A stretch of DNA of 64,000 nucleotides from Adiantum capillus-veneris (Eukaryota > Streptophyta > Polypodiopsida > Polypodiales > Pteridaceae). Shown here one piece after another: positions 33,288 to 43,723 of the stretch. The stretch is from assembly GCA_014529385.2 (NCBI GenBank), contig CM043945.1, positions 141,088,241 to 141,152,240 on the forward strand, given 5' to 3'. Numbering within the stretch: the first letter of the stretch is position 1; each line of letters begins with the position of its first letter. The translations under genes and the position numbers were made by a program. Under the pieces are notes generated by a model. That model saw only the letters and a program-made list of their open reading frames with translations, was not told the DNA's origin and searched no databases.

Positions 33288-34230
33288 TAGAGGAGGTAGG
33301 AGGAACCAATTGTCACCCCGTAGAGAAAGAACACCCCCACCCCGAGCACCACCCCCACCAACACAAATTCTACGTCCACCCCAGACACTACTACAAGCAT
33401 CCATCCCACCTCTTCCACCAGCCCCACCACCTGATCGCCTTGTAAACATCATAAGGGTAGAAGAGAAAGGAAAATCCGTAGTAGTGGATCCACCCAGAGC
33501 AAAGGAGAGGGACCAGGGTAAGGAGAAGGTAACCTTTTTAGAACCACTTGAAGCCATGACTCTGAAAAGAGTTAGGAGGGAGAAAGCTACACAATCAGAT
33601 GATGAGAAAAGCATGAGAGGAGAAACTAGCAAGAGGCCATCCAGGCCACGACGGAAATTGGGCATCACCGACTTCCAGCTAGGGGAAAGTTCTAAGCCCT
33701 ATGATCTAACATTGGATGTGGCAGAGCAAGGACCGAAGATTACATGGCCACAACTGCTACATCTTGCACCTAAAGTAAGGCGACAATGGTCTAAAATGGT
33801 AAGTACAGGACGCTCCAAAACAAAGGTAGCCGGAGCAATTTCGGGATGCAACATGGATGACATCCTTCCAATTGTCGACGTAAACATAAAAGGAAAGAGG
33901 GTTGGAAACACCTACATTGATGGAGGTGCACAAAACTGTGTAATGAGCGAAGCTATGATGCTTCGATTAGGGCTCGAGGTTGACAGGCCTTCTCTATGCA
34001 AGGCAAAGATGACAAACAACGCAAAAGTAAAGTGTGTGGGTGTGGTAAGTGCTGTGAAAATGAAAGCTTTCAACACTGAGGTAGAGGTAGATGTTTTTGT
34101 AATGCCTACTAAGGGGGAGGGCTATCCACTAATTTTGGGAAGGCCATGGTTGATGGCCATGAAGGCAAAACAGGACTGGGGTACTAGCCTTCTACGCATG
34201 ACCGGTAAGAAAGGGGAGACAATCTACTAG
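33130..34230 (+). pseudogene. Element D gag C-terminus and protease
   Basis: In the frame open from 33088: the zinc knuckle (near 33226), proline-rich linker, basic linker, then retropepsin with active site 'YIDGGAQNCVMSEAMMLRLG' and C-terminal 'YPLILGRPWLMAMKAKQDW'. A 1-bp deletion relative to B at about 34228 ('atctactagac' versus 'atctactacgac') creates an immediate stop and ends the frame. The active-site triad is D-G-G, as in the other Tat-like copies here. Confidence 0.85.
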
Positions 34231-36235
34231 ACATGAGGATTGGCAAGCAGAAGCAAATGAATCTGGAAACATCGGCATATGAAACCACTAGCGAATCTTC
34301 GAGTTCTAAGGAGGAGACCACATCCACCGACAAAAGTGACAGTTCCATTGATGTGATGGGTATCATTATGAAGGATCCACAAAGGGTAAGCACAACTGGT
34401 GATCCATCACCAAAAGGGAAACCCAATGAAGAGGAGAGAAAATCACCTGGCCTAGGAGAAAGTAGGTTGAAGGGTATGTTGTCTACGAAATTAATACTTG
34501 AGGAGAAAGATAGTTTTTTGCAAATGTTGATGGGAATTCCTAACCTGTTCATTGACAACTATGAAAGAATCACAGGCATTACAGTGGTGGAACATCATAT
34601 TAAGCTGAAGGAAGGGGTAAACTCAGTTGTGCAAAAGCTACGACGATTGGGGGTCATACAAGAAAAGGCACTCTTGGCAGAGGTAAGGAAACTGTTGGAG
34701 GCGGGACTCATCTATCCTGTAGAAAACTCAGAATGGGTGTCACTCGTAGTGGTGACGCCTAAAAAGAATGGTAAGTGGAGGGTCTGTGTTGACCACTTTC
34801 CTCTCCCTTTCTTGGATGAAATTCTGAATGAAGTAGCGGGTTTTGAATGCTATACCTTCTATGATGGTTATTCTGGATACTTTCAAATACGCATAGCCTT
34901 GGAAGATCAGCTAAAAACCACTTTTATCACTCCATGGGGTTGTTTTGCATACAGGGTTATGCCATTTGGTCTCACAAATGCACCTGGCACATTCTAGAGA
35001 TATGTCACATATGTTTTTCAACCGTTCTTTGGAACATCCATAAGAGTGTTCATTGATGATTTTTGTATATATAGCTCCCGTATTTGACATTTAGAAAAGG
35101 TAACTGAAGGTTTGTCCAGGTTGCAGAGCCTAGGTGGGCAATTAAATGTGGATAAATGCCACATTGGGGAGAGTAAAGTCATTCTACTAGGCCATGAAAT
35201 TTCAGCAAAAGGTATCAACGCCGACCCAAGTAAGGTGTCCACACTCATAGCCCTACCTTCACCAACTACCGCACGTCAACTGGTCTCCTTTCTACAGAAG
35301 GTGAGGTACTTAAGTAGATTCATACATCTACTATCACAACTTGTGCTACCACTGCAATAACTCACTCAAAGATCAACTTTCACTTGGGACGAGGAAAGCG
35401 AACGTCACTACAAAAAGGTAAAGGAGGTCTTAGCCACTCTGCAAACTATCTCACCACCTAAGTGGGATGAAAAATTCCATGTCACCTCAAGTGTTGGTGA
35501 TGACTCATTGGGGGCTGTGCTACTCCAAAAGGATACGACGACATCTTTCATGAGGCCAATCTACTTCTCTAGTCGAATGATGACAGCTGGAGAGAAAGGT
35601 TTCACCCATGTGAAACACTTATTCCTAGCTCTTAGATTTGCAACTACAAAGTTTAGGTCATATTTGTTGCCTAAGAAATTTGTGATTCTAACCACGGATG
35701 AAATATTTACCTATGTTGTACAACACATGGATGTGTCTGCTAGAATTACTAAATGGCTAGTTCGTCTACAAGAGTTTGACTACACGATACAGGTAGAAAG
35801 CACGACAAGGGTAAGTTTGGGGGGACTCATGACCTACCAAGTCTTTGAAAGGAAGGAGAAGCAATCTAAGGAAGGAGAAGTCCAATTACCTCCAGTACCA
35901 CCGATGGTAGAAGGAGCATACTCTCTCTACTTTGATGGAGCCTACAAGCGAGCGTCCGACAAAGCAGCTGCAGGCATAGTGGTCTTTGATGACAAAGGGA
36001 CAAAGGTATTTTCGTTGGGCCAATTGTTAGATTCACATTCTAACAATGAAGCTGAGTATGCAGCACTGACTAAGGGTCTACAATGGTGCGTCTCGCAAGG
36101 TGTACAACGCCTTAATGTATTTGGGGATGCTCTACTTCTGGTAAGGCAAGTAAATGGAGCATGGACATGCAAGAATCCTAGTTTAAGGACTCACTTAAGT
36201 GGTGTAAAAACCTTGTTGGGTAAGTTTGAAGAAGA
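34231..36235 (+). pseudogene. Element D RT, RNase H and truncated second RNase H
   Basis: RT carries 'VVVTPKKNGKWRVCVD', but 33 bp present in B (11 residues after RVCVD) are deleted between short GAC repeats. Motif A ('FYDGYSGYFQI') and motif C ('VFIDDFCIYSS') keep their aspartates. Stops lie near 34995, 35087 and 35357. RNase H ('VTSSVGDDSLGAVLLQKD') and the second RNase H ('YSLYFDGAYKRASDKAAAG', 'SNNEAEYAALTKGLQ', 'VFGDALLLVRQ') follow. The element is cut at about 36233, in 'KFEE', before integrase. It joins minus-strand element F sequence there. Confidence 0.87.
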
Positions 36236-36434
36236 GGACGGATTGTGGTCTGTCCGTAATGATCGGTGTTCTCTGAACTAGTGCCATCTCCGGAGGATAT
36301 CTATACATGGGTGGTCCTTGTGGTCTCATTGAAATGTATTGGAAATTTCCATCATATTTGGGATTATAATAGTACTCGTTTGTCTCATGGGTTGTCCATT
36401 TCCTTCAATGGCACACCATTTTAATGGTTTGCTC
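36236..36434 (-). pseudogene. Element F gag fragment beyond element E
   Basis: On the minus strand the sequence just left of element E reads 'KWCAIEGNGQPM' in one frame, matching 'LKWCAVEQKW' of the T gag (near 19480). A second frame gives 'QYISMRPQGPPMYRYPPEM', like the proline-rich part of T. It is the continuation of the F gag whose main part lies right of E. Confidence 0.55.
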
Positions 36435-36496
36435 TTTGAGCGAGATGGAAACACACAGAATGCCTCTATAATGACCCGACATACACTCTTGGGATG

Positions 36497-36546
<50 letters not shown>

Positions 36547-37621
36547 TGGGGCACCACTCGGCTTACACAACCCACCTGGCCGAGACAGGGAACACACCTA
36601 TGGAGTGAGAGGAGAGAGACTACCCATTTACCCACTCCACACACAAAGAGACACACACACACACCCCCAAAAAACTCAGCTCAAAAGAGGATAATTTCTG
36701 ATGTTTAGATACAATTGAGCTTGGGAAAACACAAATGGGGAAAATAGCTCACACAGTATGGGTAAAATAAGGCAGATACAATCACAAACTGGAGCAGAAG
36801 CTTCGCTCATAGGAGAAACTTACACAGCCAAAAAATCAGAAAAACACTGAGGAATTTGGTAAAATAGAGAGCGCCATCGCGTCCGGAACGGCCCAGAACC
36901 CCAGTCTACAATGTCAAAGTGCTCAAATCTGACCTCGAATGAGTAGTTTACGGCCAAAATAGGTTCCAAAATGAGCAAAAACACAGTTGCCGCTGTTCCT
37001 CCTCTTCTCTCCACGTTTTTTCTGGTCTTCTCTCTATTTTTTAAGTTCCCACACTTAGCTTTATTACTTGGGCACCCTTGGCCTTTTAGTTGACCCCAAA
37101 TGGACCCCGAACAGGCCAAAAACTGACCTCACAGTGCATACTTGTCACCCTGTTGCTGCTGCTACAGCCATCCGCACACCTGGCACTCAACTTTTTCCAA
37201 TAATTCATCCCGCCACCATGTGAAGTGGCCCCAAAATATGGTCCTTATGATGACCTCTTTGCATAATTATCACAAGAAAACAACCATGTTGTGTCCGTAC
37301 TTATGCACGTGCAAATATTGACCCCATTCGGCCTCCTGACGCCACTAGATGCCATCTAACGCACCTGCTTACCTCATGTCGTTGGCCCGGGGATAGATTC
37401 CTCGAGAAGTTTTACGCACTACTAAATCCTCATTATTATAGAAAAAACACACTGGTACTAGTAATAGTGAAAATCGATGCACTATATACATGCTGTCCTA
37501 CCTATACACATGTGGGCCCCACGTAACCACCTGGCTCTGGAAAATGGGCAACTCTTTATTTTATGCACCATGCATGTGTATGTACATATGCGCAATTCGT
37601 TGCTCCAAAAAACTCCTGACA
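36435..37621 (-). repeat. Element E 3' LTR
   Basis: 1187 bp, matching 40995-42140. Its element-strand 3' end is damaged (TT instead of TG on the plus strand at 36435). A (CA)23 run at 36499-36544 is expanded; the partner LTR has only a few CA. It ends CTCCTGACA on the plus strand. Confidence 0.85.
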
Positions 37622-37643
37622 TAATTTGTCCATGCCCTAGCCT

Positions 37644-37664
37644 GCTAGAGCATTCATGCTCAGC
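37644..37664 (-). promoter_or_regulatory. Element E stem-loop upstream of the 3' LTR
   Basis: GAGCAT/ATGCTC stem with a 2-base loop (37648-37661), extended by GCT/AGC across a one-base bulge. On the element strand the core is GCATGAATGC, followed by TAGCAGGCTAGGGC. It lies between the stop codon (37681) and the LTR, like the stem-loops of A, B and G. Confidence 0.6.
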
Positions 37665-37680
37665 AGTAGCAACAACACTA

Positions 37681-39945
37681 CTAGATGCTCATTCCACCTA
37701 GATCCCACACAAAAACACTTGGCATTCCTTGCATCAAAAGCTTAATCAAGGTTGCACCTGGTTCCCAAGGAAAACCTGTAGAGATGCCATATATCAACTT
37801 TGCATCAAGAAAACCATCAATTACTTTGGCATAGACCGGCATGTGCAAATATATCTCCTTTTCTATCAGTGAGAGGTCTCCACTGATCATTTGTGTCATC
37901 AATTCCTGCTTCTTTGACAATTCAACCTTCGTTTGCATCAGCCCTTCAATCACTTCATAAGGCCCTTCACTTTCATCTTCAACCTCATTTGCAAATGCGA
38001 CTACACCGGACTCTTGGATTCCTTTGTCCATCAAAAGAAATGCAACATCAACATCCTCATCACTGCTGGTAGTACTATCACTATCCTCGTCAGACACTGT
38101 GGAATAGTCTTCATCACTAGACTCATCCTCATCTTCATAAAGCTCCTCCAATCGTTTCCTTGTGTCCATATTATATAGCTTCTTGGCACCTGTCTTTCCA
38201 TAGAGGCTAATCGTACCACATCGCCAATCTTGAACAGCTCCCACTGCACATAACCATGGTCTACCCAATATAATAGGATATGCTCCCAACCCCGCTGGAA
38301 TCACATGAAAATCAACCACTACCTTTGCATCATATGCTTCCACTTCTAAGATCTTTACAACACCCAAACATTTTACTTTTTGATGGTCTGCCAATTTGAT
38401 CCGAAAGCTTGACACCCCCGTCACTATAAGACCCATCTTTTCAACGCATGAGTGTGTTATGACACATATTTGGGCTCCGCCATCCACATAACCTTGTCCC
38501 AAATTTTTTCTTTTATGCCACACATCAACTATTGGGAAAATGTCTGGTAGCTCGTCCATTGCCAACACCTTTACTGAACCTCTCTCTGGCTCTTTCTCCA
38601 TTGGGTTAACCATCCTCTTCCATTGTCGCTTTAGCTTAGGCACCATCTCTATAAGCTGTCCAAAAGTAACATCTGCCTTCCTGCTTGTCAGATCCTCCTT
38701 CAAGTCATAGCTTAATTGCCCATCCCCTAGTGGAAAATCTGAAACATGAAACTTGCGATGAGCCCTCCTGTTCCTCTTGGCCTTGACATCCTCCGCTTCA
38801 TGGCTTTTTCCCTTCTTATTACTAGGACCTGGGGCACTTGTTCCTTCCTTGTCTTCTGTAGTCCTCTTCCCAATAGGAATCACTAATGTATCCTCTAGCT
38901 TTGAGGTCTTTCCCTTTTCCTCCTGGGTTAATCCACTGGTTCCTTCCTCTCCCTTGATTTTGATGCCATAATCATTTGACCTAGTTAGCACCTGTCTAGG
39001 CAATGGATACATGTCTCCCCCCATCCTTGGTGGCTTATCACATTGCGGGCTAATGTGGCCCAACTCTCCGCAATTATAACATGTGGGCGTCTGCCTCCAT
39101 AACCTACCATTACTTTGTCCAGCACCATTCTTGGGTCTTTCTTCACCTCTTGGCTGATTTGCAAACCTCCCTCGACCTCTATTATTTCCCACTTGACCTA
39201 GCATGTTTAGGTTGAGATTCTTCATTAAATCTACCACTTGCCTCATGTCTTGCCTTAGGCCATCATCTTGCACTTCTGTAGTGACCACTGTTGGGATAAC
39301 CTGAGGAGTAACAGAAACCACTCGCTCATGATGAGCCCCTGGCATGCGACCTTGTAAAGAGTCCATAGGCTGAAATTCAGACCTCATGGTCAAAGACTCT
39401 ACTCCTAACTGATCATTTTCCTTAGCTTCCACTCTTTGTTCCTTGCCACCTTTAATGCATCTTCATATGTCCTAGGATTCTTTAGCTCCACTCTCCAACG
39501 TATATTCTCCCAAAGACCAGCCAAGAACCTATCCTTCTTCATCATGTCAGGTGGGGGTACTTGTGGTGCTAAGGCCTTGCATATCCACTCCCATGCCAAT
39601 GAAAAATTACGTATGTACGCATCTACTAGATCACCTTCCTTTTGCACTAAATCCTGTACTTCTTTCCACACTTTGTCAGGATCTTCTATCTTCACAAACT
39701 CCACTTCCAACCCATGTCGTAGATCATCCCAACTCAACCTTACGGGTGGATCAGCCCCACGCTACTCCTCTTCAAATTCTTTGGACCAAGCTCATGCATC
39801 ACTCTTCAAAGAAATTTCGAGAAGACGTAACATCTATGTCGGGTCATGAATTTGGTTGCTAATGCAGGCAACCTCCATCTTTTCCAAAAAGTCTTTCACA
39901 TCTCCATCACTTCTTCCATGAAACTCTGGATAAGAGAAATCCATG
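37681..39945 (-). pseudogene. Element E gag-protease polyprotein
   Basis: Gag probably starts at the Met near 39943 ('MDFSYPEFHGRSDGDVKDFL'). A TAG near 39834 interrupts it, further stops follow, and a frame change near 39440 separates 39405-39737 ('LSWDDLRHGLEVEFVKIED', 'FLAGLWENIRWRVELKNPRT') from the long frame 39432-37681 (583 residues). The long frame has a CCHC knuckle ('CYNCGELGHISPQC', near residue 118), a basic linker, retropepsin ('YVDGGAQICVITHSCVEKM', 'YPIILGRPWLCAVGAVQDW'), a strongly acidic Ser/Asp stretch, and a C-terminal tail ending 'FPWEPGATLIKLLMQGMPS' and 'FVWDLGGMSI'. A tail with similar DLGG and PGG motifs occurs in G. The intact protease frame argues for recent selection or recent insertion. 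Confidence 0.88.
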
Positions 39946-40968
39946 GCTACCCAAGCTACGATGCTTTGAGAAACCCTTCGAACACACGTGCAAGAACCCA
40001 AAACTTTTGACTGACTCAATCCCCAAAAACTTCAATGGAGCTCAACTTTAGATAAGGACAAACACATGCACATCAAATGAGTTTTCATAGTTGATCATCG
40101 GAATTACAACAGACAAAGGACATTCTAGGATCTCTCTTAATCTTCTTGGCCCGAACATAAAGACTATGCACTTCTAGAAAAAAATCTTCCTGGGCACATA
40201 AACATTTATCTGGATTCTTTGAGTTAAATGAAAAGGAGTGAATTGAGGGCCATTTTGATCATTAAAGCCAACCATGGAGCTCCCAAGAAGGCACACTTGA
40301 CTTATCCTCTGATTTTGCCAAAATTTTAGCAGCATAACAACATAAATGGCTCAAAATACCAAAAAACTAGCCATCACATCTTGGAAAAATTTGGCAGAGT
40401 TTCCCCAGAAGTAGAGCAATAAGAACCCAAAATATAGACTGTATATGTATCCATAAACTGCCAACAATAAAACCCGAGCATCAAGTAGGACTCACTAGTA
40501 CATAGCCTATGGCGAGGTCACGAAAAGGGTGATCCAGCTACCTGTATCACCAAAAGGATCTCCACATTTGAGAATCCCCCAGCTCAATAAAACCTCACGC
40601 TATCGACCCTCACACGAAGGCTTATGCAAATCTTGTATACTCAAGTCTCAGAAATGACTATCTTCCAGACCAAGTCTTAGAAATGGCTGGGACTGCCAAA
40701 TAAAACCAAGTATGGCTCCACAAAGACATACAATTGGAAAATTCCACAAGTAACGTACAATACCAACAGACAATGCACTCAAACATGCGCCAAATGATGC
40801 ATACCCATGGCAACTGCAAGTGACTCCACTGTCAGTGTATCACTCTACTCCAGCTACCTATACCTGTGTAAATTCCCTGTACTTACACCTGTCCCTATAA
40901 CCTGTAACCTGTAGCTTGTAATCCCGAATCTCCAAGCTTGAAGCTCGAAGCAAAAGGTACTCGAAGAA

Positions 40969-40988
40969 GATCCTCCGTGGGGGCGCCA
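40969..40988 (-). promoter_or_regulatory. Element E primer-binding site
   Basis: The minus strand reads TGGCGCCCCCACGGAGGATC six bases after the LTR. It differs from the G site at one position and from the A site at two within the first 18. Confidence 0.85.
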
Positions 40989-40994
40989 AAAGAA

Positions 40995-42140
40995 TGTGGG
41001 CGGGATGGAAACACACAAAATGCCTCTATAACGACCCGACATACACTCTTGGGATGATACAAACACACACTATGGGGCACCACTCGGCTTACACAACCCA
41101 CCTGGCCGAGACAGGGAACACACCTATGGAGTGAGAGGAGAGAGACTACCCATTTACCCAGTCCACACACAGAGAGACACACACACACATCCCCAAAAGA
41201 CTCAGCTCAAAAGAGGATAATTTCTGATGTTTAGATACAATTGATCTTGGGACAACACCAATGGGGAAAATAGCTCACACAGTATGGGTAAAATAAGCCA
41301 GATACAATCACAAACTAGAGCAGAAGCTTCGCTCATAGGAGAAACTTACACAGCCAAAAAATCAGAAAAACAATGAGGAATTTGATAAAATAGAGAGTGC
41401 CATCGCGTCCGGAACGGCCCAGAACCCCAGTCTACAATGTCAAAGTGCTCAAATCCGACCTCGAATGAGCAGTTTACGGCCAAAACAGGCTCCAAAATGA
41501 GCAAAAACACAGTTGCCGCTGTTCCTCCTCTTCTCTCCACGTTTTTTCTGGTCTTCTCTCTATTTTTTAAGTTCCCACACTTAGCTTTATTACTTGGGCA
41601 CCCTTGGCCTTTTAGTTGACCCCAAATGGACCCCGAACAGGCCAAAAACTGACCTCACAGTGCATACTTGTCACCCTGCTATAGCCATCCGCACACCTGG
41701 CACTCAACTTTTTCCAATAATGCATCCCGCCACCACATGAAGTGGCCCCAAAATATGGTCCTCGTGATGACCTCTTTGCATAATTATCACAAGAAAACAA
41801 CCACGTTGTGTCTGTACTTATCCACGTGCAAATATTGACCCCATTCAGCCTCCTGCCGCCACTAGATGCCATCTGACGCACCTGCTTACCTCATGTCATC
41901 GGCCCACGGATAGCTTCCTCGAGAAGTTTTACGCGCTACTAACTCCTCATTATTATAGAAAAAACACACTGGTACCGGTAATAGTGAAAATCAATGCACT
42001 ATATACATGTTGTCCTACCTGTACACATGTGGGCCCCATGTAACCACCTGGCTTTGGAAAATGGACAACTCTTTATTTTATGCACCATGCATGTGTATAT
42101 GTACATATGCGCAATCGCTTGCTCCAAAAAAGTCCTGACA
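40995..42140 (-). repeat. Element E 5' LTR
   Basis: 1146 bp, starting TGTGGGCGGGATGG and ending GTCCTGACA on the plus strand; partner of 36435-37621. Most of the length difference is the CA run and a 'tgctgctgctaca' stretch near 37150 missing here. Confidence 0.87.
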
Positions 42141-43329
42141 GCGCTATCCCATAGGTTGTCCCTGAGGGGAACCCTATCCTAGCCCTCTCATAGATATCCT
42201 TTGCATGTTAGTCATCATGTCATTCATGCACTTAAGCATGTCTTCTATAACATGGACATGAGCTACCACTGTTGGTCCTTCTTGTGTTGGTACAATAGAT
42301 GTGGCTTGCTCACTCTGTACATCCTTAGCAATGCTTTCCTCATTGAGGATTTTACAATTATCACTCAAGTCAATCATGTCTAGGCTACATGCTTCCCAAG
42401 TGGTATGTTTTTTTCTATACAAAATAGCATGCAAGTCCTTGTTAAGTAATCCCTCTAAAAACTTGTGAGACAAGCCTCTCCTCGTTTGGGATATTCAACT
42501 TTGAAAATCTCTCGATATAATGTCTTATTTGACTCAACAATCTCTTACTATTTCTCCTTGTTTTTGTTTAAAGCTGTAGATTTGTGCCACAATGCTATTC
42601 TTGATTCCCATTTTCGAGCAAGCAATAAAAAATATCATCGCCAAAGTCGGTAGATCGGTTATTGATCTAGGAGGCATGGTCAAGAACCAAGTCAAAGTCT
42701 TGCCTTCTAAGGTCATTCCAAACCCCTAAAATTGTGCGTGAAAGTCTGTTATGCATTCAGCTCTCGCAACTTGTATGAAGCTTGCTAAGTGTTCATATAG
42801 ATCCCTGACCCACTTTATTTTTTGACCCATTTTTGAAAATCTGCTAGTCTAACTCTGCAATTTTGTTTTGTACCCACTCTTCTGGCTGGTTTTTCCCCGT
42901 GAGGCCTTCAAACCAGCTATTTGGTAGGTGTGACTCATGTGGACCTCTCCTCGTCCTAGTGTCACTGACTCTTCCCCAGTTGAGGAGGTTTCTGCATCTC
43001 TACTTGTGTATTCATCATTGAGGTGATTACCGTTGGCTGTGCTTCCTCTCTGATTGACCATTCTATCATAGGCTCCTTCATTTGGCCCCATGTTCTATTT
43101 AGTTTCAGGTATTATCCCCGTAATAAATTCTTAGATTGAATGTGTCCTTGGTATTTGGTCTATTCAAATTCCTTTGGAGTCATCATAACAAAATCATTGT
43201 TATAAAAATCCTTAAAGAGGTGAGTAAGAAGTTGTGTTGAGCCCTTATCTTTTGTCTTGAAAATATACATGATTTTCAAGGGTTTCAACCGCCCTGGTTT
43301 GGCACGAGAAGTCCAAATCATGTTTGTGA
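42141..43329 (-). pseudogene. Element F gag, central part
   Basis: Minus-strand Gag of a Ty3 element related to T. Motifs in order: 'EGKTLTWFLTMPPRSITDL' (compare 'EGTALTWFQPL' in T), 'GIKNSIVAQIYSFKQKQGE' (compare 'GIKHNIVS...YAFKQRENK'), and 'FLEGLLNKDLHAILYRKKH' with 'LDMIDLSDNCK' (compare 'LYLVDNCK'). The region is full of stops. It is bounded by element E on the left and element B on the right, and continues at 49249. Confidence 0.7.
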
Positions 43330-43718
43330 TGATGGGGGCTTTTCACAAGCCAAGCTCCCATACCCCTCTTCTCTCGTCCCCACCCCATGAAAACCCCCTC
43401 TTAGGGAGGGAGTGATAAAAGGCATTGGAAAAAGTAAGAAAAAAATAAAGTATGATTATGTAAATATATAAGAAAGGTAAAATAGGCCACCTCATGCCTG
43501 CGGGGCAGCCCATCCCCACCTTGCCTCTTTTTTCTTCACTGTTGCCCCGCCGGGTGTCCCTTTTCCTCTCCTCCACTCAAAAGGTCAACCCCCTCTCTCT
43601 TCCCCTTGTCCTTTCTCCTTTATCTCTCCCCTCAAGCTACCCCACTTCTCACCAATAATGCATTATAACTCACCAATAATGCACCCTAACTCACATGCAG
43701 CTTACCCTATCTTCCAAG
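43330..43718 (+). repeat. Element B 5' LTR, truncated
   Basis: Matches the first 390 bp of the solo LTR (from TGATGGGGGCTTTTCAC). It stops at 'ctatcttccaa', where mid-gag begins. The rest of the LTR, the primer-binding site, the leader and the gag N-terminus are deleted. Confidence 0.87.
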
Positions 43719-43723
43719 CTGCA

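Larger units (their letters stand above)
36435..42140 (-). mobile_element. Element E: gag-protease-only retrotransposon
   Basis: A 5.7 kb minus-strand element with two similar LTRs (36435-37621 and 40995-42140), a primer-binding site, and one coding region for gag, zinc knuckle, retropepsin and an acidic tail. No RT, RNase H or integrase is present. It lies inside the F gag. Flanks are GCTC (36431-36434) and GCGC (42141-42144), a possible 4-bp duplication with one change. The layout resembles the TR-GAG class of non-autonomous plant elements, here with protease kept. Confidence 0.85.

Noticed and set aside
33282-33668. Minus-strand frames across element D gag/protease (also 44302-44778)
   Set aside because: Shadows of the plus-strand Gag-protease frames; same positions in B and D, no motifs.
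36435-42140. Element E as a simple internal-deletion copy of A or B
   Set aside because: Its LTRs, Gag and C-terminal tail differ from A and B, and the tail ends in a stop followed by its own stem-loop and LTR.
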